Assembly (NCBI GenBank): GCA_029379225.1
Contig: JAQYWR010000021.1
Location: 60,593 to 124,592, forward strand
Length of the DNA: 64,000 bases
Direction: 5' to 3'
Origin: Nostoc sp. S4
GTDB taxonomy: Bacteria; Cyanobacteriota; Cyanobacteriia; Cyanobacteriales; Nostocaceae
In this document: in pieces, positions 52,532-61,960 of the stretch
Layout of the letters: each line of letters opens with the position of its first letter
Position numbering within the stretch: the stretch's first letter is position 1
Position numbers and translations under genes: made by a program
The notes under the pieces: generated by a model
Database searches by the model: none
The model's input: the letters and a program-made list of their open reading frames with translations, nothing else
What the model was told of the DNA's origin: nothing

Positions 52532-53004
52532 AAGAACTCAAGAGAATTCTGCTGATTGAAGACAGTGCTAATGATGCAGAATTAATATTGGCTGCCTTGT
52601 CGGAAAACCATCTTGCTAATGAAGTAGTAGTGTTACGCGATGGAGAAGAAGCCCTAGATTATCTCTATCGCCGGGGACTGTTCCGGTTGCGGATGGAAGG
52701 GCATCCTGTTGTGATTCTGCTGGATTTAAAATTACCTAAAATCGATGGACTAGAAGTGCTAGCACAACTTAAATCTGACCCAGTAATGCAAGTGATTCCG
52801 GTGGTGGTACTAACTTCTTCCCGTGAGGAACCAGATTTAGTTCGATGCTATAAATTAGGCGTTAATGCTTATGTCGTTAAGCCTGTAGATTACCATGAGT
52901 TTGCCGATGCGATTAAGAATGTAGGACTGTTTTGGGCAGTGATTAATCAGCCACCTCTTGGCGCTTTACCTCCTGCACCTAATCGTCAACAGGAGAGCAA
53001 CTGA
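52528..53004 (+). CDS. Single-domain response regulator, Rcp1-like
   Basis: 158 residues. Receiver motifs: LLIEDSAND, phospho-acceptor Asp66 in [32 protein letters not shown], and a C-terminal [19 protein letters not shown] like other Rcp1-type proteins, plus a Pro-rich tail. It overlaps the upstream kinase by 4 bases and the downstream hybrid kinase by 1 (TGATG), so all three are made together. It is the counterpart of the 7255 gene in the first operon. Confidence 0.93.
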   Translation: MKELKRILLIEDSANDAELILAALSENHLANEVVVLRDGEEALDYLYRRGLFRLRMEGHPVVILLDLKLPKIDGLEVLAQLKSDPVMQVIPVVVLTSSREEPDLVRCYKLGVNAYVVKPVDYHEFADAIKNVGLFWAVINQPPLGALPPAPNRQQESN

Positions 53005-54971
53005 TGAGTGTCCTACGTTTCCTGCTGTTAGAAGATAGTCTGTTGGATGCAGAACTCACCCAAGCGATGCTAGCCGAAGGAGAAATTAATTGCCAATTGC
53101 GAAGAGTCGAAACTAAGGTTGACTTTTTGGCTGCTATTTGCACAGAAGCTTTCGACTTAATTCTTGCCGATTATGCCTTGCCATCTTTTGATGGAATTTC
53201 AGCGCTGGAAATTGCTCGAAATAAATGTCCAGAGGTTCCCTTCATTTTTGTTTCTGCCGCATTGGGTGAAGAATTAGCAATCGAAGCTTTAAAAAAAGGT
53301 GCAACTGATTATGTCTTGAAGCAACGGTTAGGGCGATTAGTTCCCTCGGTGCAACGGGCATTACGGGAAGCCAAAGAACGTCGAGAACGCCAGCAAGTAG
53401 AAGAGTCTTTACACAAAAGTGAAGCCAGGTATCGCCGAATTGTTGATACCTCTTATGAAGGAATTTGGACGATTGACTCCCAAGGACGAACAGAATTTGT
53501 GAATCTGCGGATGTCACAAATGTTAGGCTATCCAGCAGAAGAAATGCTCGGCCGTTTTATATTTGATTTTATCGAGCGAGTTGATGGTGTTGAGTTTGCA
53601 GAACAACTCGAATGGCTGAAGAAACAAGAGAGCGATTTAAAAGAAGGTCGATGGCGCTGCAAAGATGGCTCTTATATCTGGACGTTGATTTCTGCTAAAG
53701 CTACTTTTAACGCCCAAAATGAATTCTTAGGTGCGATCGCCATGTTAACCGATATCACCGATCGCAAACGTACCGAAGAAGAACGCGATCGCTTGCTGCA
53801 ACTAGAAAAATTAGCCCGTGCGGATGCAGAAGCCGCCAATCGCATCAAAGATGAGTTTTTAGCGGTGCTTTCCCATGAATTGCGATCGCCTCTTAATCCA
53901 ATTCTCGGTTGGGCAAAACTCTTACAAAGCCGTAAATTTGATGAAACAACTCTCCAAAAAGCACTCTCAACCATTGAGCGTAATGCTAACTTACAAGCTC
54001 AACTGATTGAAGACTTGCTGGATGTTTCTCGTATCCTCCAAGGTAAACTCAACCTCAACATGGCATCTGTCGATTTGGCATCCACCATTGAAGCGGCAAT
54101 GGAAACAGTGCGTTTAGCAGCAGAGGCAAAAACCATTAAGATTGAGACGATGCTCAATCCGATAGTAGGCAAAGTTTTGGGCGACCCGGCTCGCTTACAA
54201 CAAGTCGTCTGGAATTTATTATCGAATGCCGTCAAATTCACAGCCACAGGCGGACGAGTAAATGTGCGCTTGGAGTGCATCGAGGCTCACGCCGAAATTA
54301 CCGTCAGCGACACAGGTAAAGGTATTAACCCAGAGTTTCTGCCTTATGTGTTTGACTATTTCCGTCAGGCCGACAACACGACAACCAGAAAATTTGGTGG
54401 GTTAGGATTAGGCTTAGCGATCGCTCGTCACTTGGTCGAGATGCACGGCGGCACGATTTGGGTTGAAAGTCCCGGCGATGAGCAGGGAGCGACCTTCACA
54501 GTTAGCTTACCACTAATCAAGGACAGTGCAACAACCAACTATCAAATAAATGCTAATTCTGTAACTGGCGTTCGTGCCTTCTCTCCCCCGATCGGCATAA
54601 AAGTTTTGATTGTAGATGACAATGACGACAACCGCGAGTTTTTCAGCTTTGTACTTGAAGAATTTGGAGTGATAGCGATCGCAGTTGCATCAGCAAGTGA
54701 AGCATTACAAGTTTTAGAAAAGTCAAAACCAGATATTTTACTCAGCGATATTGGAATGCCAGAAATGAACGGCTATACGCTGATACAACAAGTACGCGCT
54801 TGGGAAGCACAAACAAAAAGACAAAATATTCCAGCGATCGCTGTGACTGCATATGCAGGCAAAATCAATCGGCAAGAAGCACTCCAAGCAGGGTTTCAAC
54901 AGCACATCGTTAAACCCGTGACACCAGAGGAATTACTCATGGCAATTTCAAGTTTAATTCAATATAACTAA
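53004..54971 (+). CDS. Hybrid histidine kinase: receiver-PAS-HisKA-HATPase-receiver
   Basis: 655 residues. Receiver (about 3-120, Asp in LILADYALPSFDG), PAS (about 135-255), HisKA with His291 in AVLSHELRSPLNPILG, HATPase (about 395-510; LLSNAVKF, DTGKGI, GLGLGLAIA) and a C-terminal receiver (about 530-650; VLIVDDNDDNREFF, ILLSDIGMPEMNG, IVKPVTPEE). It differs from the hybrid kinase at 7692 by having one PAS and an HELRSPL-type dimerisation domain, but the overall order and operon position are the same. The start GTG/ATG context overlaps the previous stop. Output target unknown. Confidence 0.93.
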   Translation: MSVLRFLLLEDSLLDAELTQAMLAEGEINCQLRRVETKVDFLAAICTEAFDLILADYALPSFDGISALEIARNKCPEVPFIFVSAALGEELAIEALKKGATDYVLKQRLGRLVPSVQRALREAKERRERQQVEESLHKSEARYRRIVDTSYEGIWTIDSQGRTEFVNLRMSQMLGYPAEEMLGRFIFDFIERVDGVEFAEQLEWLKKQESDLKEGRWRCKDGSYIWTLISAKATFNAQNEFLGAIAMLTDITDRKRTEEERDRLLQLEKLARADAEAANRIKDEFLAVLSHELRSPLNPILGWAKLLQSRKFDETTLQKALSTIERNANLQAQLIEDLLDVSRILQGKLNLNMASVDLASTIEAAMETVRLAAEAKTIKIETMLNPIVGKVLGDPARLQQVVWNLLSNAVKFTATGGRVNVRLECIEAHAEITVSDTGKGINPEFLPYVFDYFRQADNTTTRKFGGLGLGLAIARHLVEMHGGTIWVESPGDEQGATFTVSLPLIKDSATTNYQINANSVTGVRAFSPPIGIKVLIVDDNDDNREFFSFVLEEFGVIAIAVASASEALQVLEKSKPDILLSDIGMPEMNGYTLIQQVRAWEAQTKRQNIPAIAVTAYAGKINRQEALQAGFQQHIVKPVTPEELLMAISSLIQYN

Positions 54972-55393
54972 TACCAATTTGAAAATGATTGCCACAGATG
55001 CATAGCCAAACGAAAATCATCTTATGCAAGAATTAATATAAGTCTCTGAATCATGCTCAACAAGGGCGTCTCCCCAGCCTATCTATTCCTTTGTCCAACA
55101 TGGAAATACCTTTTCAACGACAGCATCTTTACTCGTGTTCTTCCCTCGCGTCCAGACTTGGAAATTATAATCTATAAAGGTTTCAGAGATTTGTAAAAAT
55201 TTGTAAACAACATATATTCCACCAAGCCTTGCAGATTCTAGCTTTTCGATACCTGACGCTGTTTAAATAGGCAAGGCACCAAGGCGCACACTTGGCAAAC
55301 ACAAAAAGCTGCGATCGACATTAGTGCGATCGACATTAGATAATATATAAATCAATACCCAGTTTTTTGAACCTTGTAAATACAGGGGTAATA
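54972..55393. other. Intergenic region, no gene seen
   Basis: About 420 bases. A GCGATCGACATTAGT segment is present twice in tandem near 55312-55338. It ends just before a decayed toxin-antitoxin module. Confidence 0.4.
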
Positions 55394-55666
55394 ATGACTA
55401 TTAAAGAACAAATTAATCAAGAACTAGAAAAATTACCTGAACCGTTATTAGAGGAAATTTTAGACTTTGTGCAATTTTTGCAAGTCAAACATTAAATAAA
55501 CAGTATATCTTCAGATAGCCAACCTGCTCAAATGCTGATAACAGAGCATACCTTAACAGGTTCTACTGCTGAAGATTTATTAGAATTTGTGGGCAGTTGG
55601 GAAGGTTTAGATATCAGAGAATGCTTGCAACTAGTTTATGACAATCGGATGCCTCTAGAATTTTAA
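55394..55666 (+). pseudogene. DUF2281-type antitoxin with in-frame stop
   Basis: ATG 55394 opens MTIKEQINQELEKLPEPL, LEEILDFVQFLQVKH and then TAA at 55493-55495. The same frame continues through SDSQPAQML, AEDLLEFVGSWEGLDIREC, QLVYDNRMPLEF to TAA at 55664. The LPE.LLEEILDFV.FL start and FVGSWEG/R..EF end are typical of DUF2281 antitoxins paired with PIN toxins. The nonsense codon leaves only the first 33 residues. Confidence 0.8.
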
Positions 55667-55668
55667 TT

Positions 55669-55779
55669 ATGTATCTATTGGATACTAACCACTGTTCCTT
55701 CTTAATGGAAGGTGTGCCTAGCGTTGTAAATCACTTGCGCTTGCTTGGTCAAGTACAATTAGCAACCAGACTCAACTAA
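55669..55779 (+). pseudogene. Truncated VapC-like PIN-domain toxin
   Basis: MYLLDTNHCSFLMEG, VPSVVNHLRLLG then unrelated residues and TAA at 55777. The N-terminal LLDTNHC carries the first PIN catalytic Asp, but the remaining two-thirds of the domain, with the other acidic residues, is gone. It starts 2 bases after the antitoxin end, as in an intact toxin-antitoxin operon, and its 3' end overlaps that of the convergent amidohydrolase gene. Confidence 0.8.
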
Positions 55780-57052
55780 AAAACTTCTCCACGCATCTGA
55801 CAAACATCTCCACACCCATTCCCAACGCCGTTTCATCAAAATCAAACCGCGGATGATGATGTGGATAAGCCAAATCTTTCTCTGCATTCGCAGAACCCAA
55901 AAAGAAATAGCAACCAGGCACTTCTTCCAAGAAAAACGACATATCTTCAGCAGCCATAGTTTGACACTCTGGCACAATTCCCACAGGAGTTTCTACCACT
56001 TCTTCTGCTACAGACCTTACTAATTGTGCCATTTTCACATCATTAATTACTGGTGGATAAAGTGACCAATAATCTAAGTCATAATTCGCACCCTGACTCT
56101 GACAAATTCCGGCAATAATCTGCTCAACGCGCTGATGGAAAAAGCCTTTAAAACTCGGATTAAAATACCTAACAGTGGCGCTCATTCTCGCTGTGTCAGC
56201 AATTACATTCCGCTTGGTTCCAGCATGAAGTTCGCCTATTGTCACCACAGCCGAATCAATCGGATTGACATTCCGAGCCACAATAGTTTGCAAAGCATTG
56301 ACGATTTGAGCAGCGACGACAACGGAATCCACAGTTTGATGAGGTAGTGCGCCGTGTCCACCTTTACCCAAAATTGTACAGTTAAAGCATTCCACAGCTG
56401 CCATCAGGGCACCACTGCGAACACCTACAGTTCCCAAAGGTAAATTATTCCACAAATGCAAACCGATAATTGCGTCAACATCAGGATTTTTTAGCACCCC
56501 AGCTTCAATCATCGGCTTTGCGCCTCCTGGCGATTCTTCCGCTGGCTGGAAGATAATTTTCACCGTACCTGAGAAGTCTTGACGATGCTGTTGCAGATAG
56601 TAAGCTGTACCTAAAGCGATCGCAGTATGTCCATCATGTCCACAAGCGTGCATTACTCCATCATGCTGTGATTTGTAAGACACTTCGTTAAGTTCTTTAA
56701 TTGGCAAAGCATCCATATCCGCTCGAATTGCCAAAACCTTCTGTGTGCTGGGTAAAGAGACGTGATTAATCGCGTCTGTACAAAGGTGATTAATCGCCTC
56801 TGTGGCGAGTTTGTTACCCTTAATAGTGGCGACAATACCAGTTTGGGCAATACCAGTTTGATGCTCAATTCCCCATTCTTGCAATTTTTGTGAAACAAAC
56901 TCAGCAGTCAGTTTTTCTTGAAAACCCAACTCTGGTTGTTGATGTAATCGCCGCCGCCACTTTATTAATTGCGGTTGCAATGAGCGGATTGAAAGTCGAA
57001 TTCGAGATAGGTCAACAGAAGATGGATTTGGAAAAGTGGAAACCATTATCAA
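55772..57052 (-). CDS. M20-family metallopeptidase / N-acyl-amino-acid amidohydrolase
   Basis: 426 residues. M20D features: RRRLHQQPELGFQE, RADMDALPI, MHACGHDGHTAIALG (metal ligands), FQPAEESPGGAKPMIEAG, IGLHLW, GKGGHGALPHQTVDSV, and MAAEDMSFFLEEVPGCYFFLG. It hydrolyses N-acyl or auxin-type conjugates of amino acids; the exact substrate is not readable. An in-frame tandem 24-base repeat (56762-56809) adds EAINHLCTDAINHV-like residues between GTIKG and VLAIRADMDAL. The longest frame has a plausible start. Confidence 0.9.
   Translation of the reverse strand: MIMVSTFPNPSSVDLSRIRLSIRSLQPQLIKWRRRLHQQPELGFQEKLTAEFVSQKLQEWGIEHQTGIAQTGIVATIKGNKLATEAINHLCTDAINHVSLPSTQKVLAIRADMDALPIKELNEVSYKSQHDGVMHACGHDGHTAIALGTAYYLQQHRQDFSGTVKIIFQPAEESPGGAKPMIEAGVLKNPDVDAIIGLHLWNNLPLGTVGVRSGALMAAVECFNCTILGKGGHGALPHQTVDSVVVAAQIVNALQTIVARNVNPIDSAVVTIGELHAGTKRNVIADTARMSATVRYFNPSFKGFFHQRVEQIIAGICQSQGANYDLDYWSLYPPVINDVKMAQLVRSVAEEVVETPVGIVPECQTMAAEDMSFFLEEVPGCYFFLGSANAEKDLAYPHHHPRFDFDETALGMGVEMFVRCVEKFFS
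56762..56809. repeat. 24-bp tandem repeat inside the amidohydrolase gene
   Basis: Two units, each starting GTGATTAATCGC. They add about 20 residues with no counterpart in the family core, in an exposed loop before the first metal ligand. Confidence 0.7.
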
Positions 57053-57384
57053 GACAAGGTAGTTTACAGTAGAGCTAACTCGGGTTATTTTCCTACTTTA
57101 ACGTGAGTTTGACGAGTCTCATATCCTTTACGCATCAAAGCCCAAATTAAGTAGGTCGACGTAAATAATTATTGTTGGAATAAGACAGGGAGCAGGGGGA
57201 GAAAGAGTTTGAGCGTTATTTACTTTTATTTATACAGTTTGGTTTGATTGCGCCGACTTACTTAATTGCTATTTGAGAGTTTATACCTTAAGCGACTAAC
57301 AAACAAAAAATATTCCACTGTTTACACTCAACGCTCAACAGTCATTAGTCACCAACTTCAAGAGGTTGTTTTTCTTGGAGTTCC
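57053..57384. other. Intergenic region with dispersed repeats
   Basis: About 330 bases; a GGGAGCAGGGGGAGAAAG run near 57190 and CTCAACGCTCAACAGTCATT near 57326. No gene seen. Confidence 0.4.
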
Positions 57385-57549
57385 TTAATAGTCACTGTCA
57401 GCTACGCAAATTCCTTTACATTTAATACCGTTTGTAGCAGTGCGCTGACAATGAGAACATAGAACTTTTTCGTTTTCTATTTCTTGATTTATCTTGATAC
57501 TACTGCTTGCTTGTATTTTTTCTTTTTTGTTCTGAAGTTCTACAGTCAT
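57385..57549 (-). CDS. Small Cys-rich hypothetical protein
   Basis: 54 residues, read on the minus strand from ATG 57547-57549 to TAA at 57385-57387. A charged N-terminal half (MTVELQNKKEKIQA) is followed by four cysteines: VLCSHCQRTATNGIKCKGIC, then VADSDY. The CxxC ... CxxxC pattern suggests a small zinc site. It looks like a conserved cyanobacterial small protein but I cannot name it. It is 32 bases upstream of the bioD 3' end and on the same strand. Confidence 0.6.
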   Translation of the reverse strand: MTVELQNKKEKIQASSSIKINQEIENEKVLCSHCQRTATNGIKCKGICVADSDY

Positions 57550-57581
57550 AACAATCGAGGAATTTTTGGCAATTTATTTAC

Positions 57582-58259
57582 TTACATTAGTGTTTCTAAA
57601 TCTAAATTTGATGCTATTTGAGCAAGTTTATCTAAATCAGTGAGATTGTCTACATAAGGTAAACAGCCTAAAACTGGCGTATTAGTCAATGATTGAATCA
57701 ATTGGTGTGGTGTCCAGTCGGCTATTTCTGCATCTGAACGGGGTTGTACGCAGTTCAACACAATGCCTACCAGATGCACGCGCAATTGTTTAGCTAATGC
57801 TACATTAGCCACTGCACCAGCGATCGCTCCTAATTTTACGGGTACTACCAATACCGTTGGTAAGCGCCAATCTGCTGCTAAATCAGCTACCGTTAATTCT
57901 TCCGTGACTGGCGAACCCAACCCTCCCAAGGCTTCTACTAATAAAAAATCACGCTCTGAGCGCAATTTAGACAAAGTTTGCCACACCAGTGCTAAATCTA
58001 CTCGACGATTTTCTCGTGCTGCGGCGATTGGTGGAGCTAAGGGTGCTTGAAAATATAAAGGTGTAATTTCTTGGGGAGATTGTTCTAGCGCGAATAAATT
58101 TTGGTACCACTCGCAATCGCCAATCCCCGATTGAATCGGTTTCATGATTCCCCAGCGACGCTGCGGGTAATATTTTTGCCAATAAGCTGCTAACGCTGTG
58201 GTTAAAACAGTTTTACCAGCGTCGGTATCAGTTCCAGTAATCAGTAGTGTATTCAACAT
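57582..58259 (-). CDS. bioD: Dethiobiotin synthase
   Basis: 225 residues. P-loop GTDTDAGKTVL at the N-terminus, KPIQSGIGD, then VEALGGLGSPVT and VVPVKLGAIAGAVANVALAKQL, LVGIVLNCVQ as in BioD. It closes the ureido ring of dethiobiotin from 7,8-diaminopelargonate, CO2 and ATP in biotin synthesis. Its start overlaps the stop of the upstream protein kinase gene by one base (TAATG), an odd partnership with no known functional link. No other biotin gene is present. Confidence 0.92.
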   Translation of the reverse strand: MLNTLLITGTDTDAGKTVLTTALAAYWQKYYPQRRWGIMKPIQSGIGDCEWYQNLFALEQSPQEITPLYFQAPLAPPIAAARENRRVDLALVWQTLSKLRSERDFLLVEALGGLGSPVTEELTVADLAADWRLPTVLVVPVKLGAIAGAVANVALAKQLRVHLVGIVLNCVQPRSDAEIADWTPHQLIQSLTNTPVLGCLPYVDNLTDLDKLAQIASNLDLETLM

Positions 58260-60022
58260 TAATTTCTTTGGCCAGAAAATGGTTGTGTTTCATTATTAGG
58301 CGGAAAAGTTTGTGTTTCATTATTAGGCGGAAGTAGGGTGGGTGTTTGTATCGGAAATGGCAATGGTGTCTCTGTGGGAAGTGGGGTTGGTGTTTGTGTC
58401 GGAAATGGCAGTGGTGTCTCTGTGGGAAGTGGGGTGGGTGTTTGTGTCGGAAATGGCAGTGGTGTCTCTGTGGGAAGTGGGGTAGGTGTTTGTGTCGGAA
58501 ATGGCAGTGATGTCTCTGTCGGTGTTGGTTTGACAGGTTTTTCTAATGCAACATCGAGGTTGTAATTACTTTCGGCAACTCCTGGAACCAGAGTTAACTC
58601 AATAGTATATCTACCACTAATTAGCAATGTGCCTTCATAAGATGTTACTTGTTTGGCATTTATATCAATTGGTTGTTGATTGGGATTTAAGATTGTTAGC
58701 AAAACGTTGTTTTCTGGGTGAATAAAAGTAGTTAACTTAGCTCCTTCCTGTGCAGAAAAAGTGTAGCGAATTATTTGATTTGGTTTGAGAGTATCTTCAA
58801 CTGTAGCTGTGTTGTTTAATGCTCCAAAATTCAGGGGTCTACTAGATACAACAGGTAGCTCGTTAGTAGGTGTGGGTGTAGATGTAAATGTAGTACCACC
58901 AGAAATCACTGGTGAAGGAAAATTTTGGGGAAGCGTTTCATCTGGTGATGCTTTTGACTGACTGCGAATAGAACTTACCAATGCCCAGGAACCAAATCCG
59001 GCGACGATAACTACAGCACAGCCAATTGCGGCGATCGCTAAGGGATTATCCAATAGCGAACTAGTCTGACTTGGTGGAATCACGGGAGCAGGTTTTTTCG
59101 GTGAAGCTGCTGGTGATACCAAGTCAGGACGGCGGCCAACAGCTATTGTCTGCAAGTTGGAATTAGGGGTAGGGGCACTGGATTGTTGTAAAGAGAGTAA
59201 TGCTTGGGATACTTCAGCAGCAGATTGGTAGCGATCGCTGGGAATATAATTTAACATTCGATTCAAAATCTGGGCGAATCGTGGATTTACTTTTGCCCAT
59301 CGCTGCCAATTCCAAGTTAATTGATTTTCATCAAATAAATCTCTTGGTTCTCTACCGGTTAGCAAAACAATCGCACTCACAGCTAATGCATACAAATCAC
59401 TACTAGGATAAGCTCCTCCTGTTTGCGCTTGCTCACTCGGAGAGTAGCCTAATTTTCCTACATTAGTTATTGGCATAAGGCTATCTGGAGATTGCAAACG
59501 CCTTGCAAGTTCTTTTACCACTCCAAAGTCAATTAACACAGGCTTACCATCGCTATCTCGCAAAATAATATTTTCTGGCGAGATATCCCGGTGAATAATT
59601 CCTCGGCTATGAATATGCTCTAAAACAGGCAACAAAGACTGAATTAACCTGAACACTTCTGCTTGTATGAAAGTTTGACCCACAGCTTGCTTCTCGCTCA
59701 GTAGAGTTCGGTAGGTCTGACCTGCTACGTAGTCCTCTACTAAAAACAAGCGTTGGTCTTGCTCAAATCTTTCCCGAAATTTCGGCACTTGTGGATGTTC
59801 GATTTGATATAAAATAGCAGCCTCTCGGTGAAAAAGTTCTTGTGCTTTCTGCCTAGCGAAAGCCTCCGTTGCTGTTGAAATCAATTCCTTGATCGCGCAA
59901 AGTTCGTTAAAGCGCCTCTGGTCTTCTGCCAGATAAGTTCTACCAAATCCCCCTTGTCCGAGAATTTGAATTATGCGGTAACGATTTTGCAAGACAGTAC
60001 CAACTGTAATGGGTGATTGCAT
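58259..60022 (-). CDS. Serine/threonine protein kinase with membrane anchor and Pro-rich repeat tail
   Basis: 587 residues from ATG 60022; a TTG 48 bases upstream is unlikely. Kinase domain (about 14-270): ILGQGGFGRTYLA, Lys in CAIKELI, HRDISPENIIL, DFGVVKEL, YSPSEQA, SDLYALAV. A transmembrane segment follows (about 330-350; PLAIAAIGCAVVIVAGFGSW), then an extracytoplasmic part with a beta-rich PPC-like domain (about 400-490) and a tail of four 16-residue repeats (TETPLPFPTQTPTPLP) and NNETQ. It is a transmembrane PknB-type kinase; the ligand is unknown. It overlaps bioD by one base. Confidence 0.9.
   Translation of the reverse strand: MQSPITVGTVLQNRYRIIQILGQGGFGRTYLAEDQRRFNELCAIKELISTATEAFARQKAQELFHREAAILYQIEHPQVPKFRERFEQDQRLFLVEDYVAGQTYRTLLSEKQAVGQTFIQAEVFRLIQSLLPVLEHIHSRGIIHRDISPENIILRDSDGKPVLIDFGVVKELARRLQSPDSLMPITNVGKLGYSPSEQAQTGGAYPSSDLYALAVSAIVLLTGREPRDLFDENQLTWNWQRWAKVNPRFAQILNRMLNYIPSDRYQSAAEVSQALLSLQQSSAPTPNSNLQTIAVGRRPDLVSPAASPKKPAPVIPPSQTSSLLDNPLAIAAIGCAVVIVAGFGSWALVSSIRSQSKASPDETLPQNFPSPVISGGTTFTSTPTPTNELPVVSSRPLNFGALNNTATVEDTLKPNQIIRYTFSAQEGAKLTTFIHPENNVLLTILNPNQQPIDINAKQVTSYEGTLLISGRYTIELTLVPGVAESNYNLDVALEKPVKPTPTETSLPFPTQTPTPLPTETPLPFPTQTPTPLPTETPLPFPTQTPTPLPTETPLPFPIQTPTLLPPNNETQTFPPNNETQPFSGQRN
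58336..58530. repeat. 48-bp coding tandem repeat in the kinase tail
   Basis: About four units of 48 bases with core GGTGTTTGTGTCGGAAATGG, encoding the 16-residue Pro/Thr repeat on the minus strand. Units differ at only a few positions, suggesting recent expansion. Confidence 0.8.
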
Positions 60023-60943
60023 GATCCAATAATTGAGTGTAATGGCAACTGAGGAGGAAGTCACCGACAAAGATTAAGTCCAAGTGGCGACGGACAGTTA
60101 CATGCAGCGATATTTTACCTTACCTAATAGGTATACTCCTAATGAGAAACTCTCCACAGCAATCTTGGCTTTCCAGAATAGGGCACGTTAACAAAGAGGA
60201 TGGGGAGACAAGGCAAATTGGGGACAAGGAAAAAGACTGGTTGGGGACTTATAGAAAATAAATTATCCCATTTCACACCCATCAAAACGACTTTCTCTCC
60301 CTTGCTCCCTGCAAGAACTGCCCCCCTGCCCTCAAAGCAATAGAATATTTTTTTAATCGGAAGTCCCTTGCAACTCCCTTTCCTTGTCCTCTTCTAGTCA
60401 GTAGGCTAGAGGAAAAAACTAGCTGCCAGCAATTATATGTCAGCTTCACCATAACCCATAACTGTAAGAATTTAGTTAAATACGCATATATTCTGATTTA
60501 TATTGTGTTAATTACAACTTACAATTAAATCTATCAGATTATTTATTCCGATTAAAATCTTAGAATATAATAAGATACCGCCTAAGCACTTAGTCATCAC
60601 CTTCTTCTATCTTTGAACAAATTTCAATATCACTTAAGTTGTAAATGCTTTACTCTCAGTTATAAATGAGGTAGTTAGAACAATCTATCGCACTAATGTT
60701 TGAGAGATAGTGGTTATTTACCTCAAGACCAAAAAAATTCAACTAGTATATCTAGCTGGCTGACTTGACTTCATGTCAGGTAAGGGATCGATAATTTGTT
60801 ACATAACAAGATTAGACAATTAACAAATGATAATTTTATAGAAAAATGTTTAAATTTTGTATGGAAGCTTCAATAAAACTCACAGATGTTTTTTTAGGCT
60901 ATTTCTTGATTAAATCTATAAAATCTCTAATGATAATATTGCT
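60023..60943. other. Long intergenic region upstream of prs
   Basis: About 920 bases between divergent genes. It includes an element-like region at 60243-60367 and low-complexity CCCCCCTGCCCTC; the 400 bases before prs are AT-rich with no gene and should hold its promoter. Confidence 0.45.
60243..60367. mobile_element. Possible miniature element
   Basis: Left GGGACTTATAGAAAATAAATT and right end (other strand GGGACTTCCGATTAAAAAAA) form imperfect terminal inverted repeats. The left end is closely related to 30284-30304. Non-coding. Confidence 0.5.
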
Positions 60944-61960
60944 ATGAATGCACATCGAGGATCTGCTGTGCTCAGTTCTGCAACTTTTAAAGTGGAAACA
61001 TCTGCAACAGGACTGACTGATAATCATCGCCTGCGGCTGTTTTCTGGCTCTGCCAATTTACAACTGTCTCAAGAAGTCGCTCGTTACCTGGGCATGGACT
61101 TGGGACCAATGATCCGCAAAAGATTTGCGGATGGAGAACTTTACGTTCAAATTCAAGAATCAATTCGGGGTTGTGATGTCTATTTAATCCAGCCATCTTG
61201 TCAACCCGTCAACGATCACTTGATGGAATTATTGATTATGGTTGACGCTTGTCGTCGAGCTTCTGCACGACAGGTGACAGCTGTAATTCCCTACTATGGC
61301 TACGCCAGGGCCGATCGCAAAACGGCAGGACGAGAATCAATAACTGCCAAGCTAGTTGCTAACTTAATTACCGAAGCAGGTGCTAACCGCGTTTTGGCAA
61401 TGGATTTGCATTCAGCTCAGATTCAGGGCTATTTCGATATACCCTTCGATCATGTTTACGGTTCGCCAGTATTGTTAGATTATCTAGCAAGAAAACAACT
61501 ACCTGACCTTGTGGTTGTTTCTCCAGATGTTGGTGGCGTAGCACGAGCCAGGGCATTTGCCAAAAAACTCAATGATGCTCCACTAGCAATTATTGATAAA
61601 CGCCGTCAGGCACACAATGTTGCAGAAGTGTTAAATGTGATCGGCGATGTTAAAGGCAAAACCGCAGTGTTAGTGGATGACATGATCGACACCGGTGGTA
61701 CGATCGCTGAAGGAGCGCGATTACTGCGTGAAGAAGGAGCTAGTCAGGTATACGCCTGTGCAACTCATGCAGTGTTCTCTCCACCTGCTATGGAGCGATT
61801 ATCCAGTGGCTTGTTTGAAGAAGTCATTGTCACAAATACAATTCCCTTATCAGAAAGCAATCGCTTTCCCCAACTGGTGGTACTGTCAGTCGCTAATCTC
61901 TTAGGAGAAACTATCTGGCGAATTCATGAAGATACCTCAGTCAGTAGTATGTTCCGCTAG
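60944..61960 (+). CDS. prs: Ribose-phosphate pyrophosphokinase
   Basis: 338 residues. PRPP synthetase features: LRLFSGSANLQLSQEVARYLG, RKRFADGELYVQIQESIRG, PYYGYARADRKTAGRE, DLHSAQIQGYFDIPFDHVYG, SPDVGGVARARAFAKKL, DKRRQAH and the PRPP-binding loop VLVDDMIDTGGTIAEGA. It makes PRPP from ribose-5-phosphate and ATP for nucleotide, histidine and tryptophan synthesis. The first 25 residues (MNAHRGSAVLSSATFKVETS) are a lineage-specific extension; no strong ribosome site distinguishes a shorter start. Confidence 0.96.
   Translation: MNAHRGSAVLSSATFKVETSATGLTDNHRLRLFSGSANLQLSQEVARYLGMDLGPMIRKRFADGELYVQIQESIRGCDVYLIQPSCQPVNDHLMELLIMVDACRRASARQVTAVIPYYGYARADRKTAGRESITAKLVANLITEAGANRVLAMDLHSAQIQGYFDIPFDHVYGSPVLLDYLARKQLPDLVVVSPDVGGVARARAFAKKLNDAPLAIIDKRRQAHNVAEVLNVIGDVKGKTAVLVDDMIDTGGTIAEGARLLREEGASQVYACATHAVFSPPAMERLSSGLFEEVIVTNTIPLSESNRFPQLVVLSVANLLGETIWRIHEDTSVSSMFR

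Noticed and set aside
58338..58565. Plus-strand Gly/Val-rich frame opposite the kinase tail
   Set aside because: Antisense of the 48-bp coding repeat; the minus-strand kinase explains the sequence.
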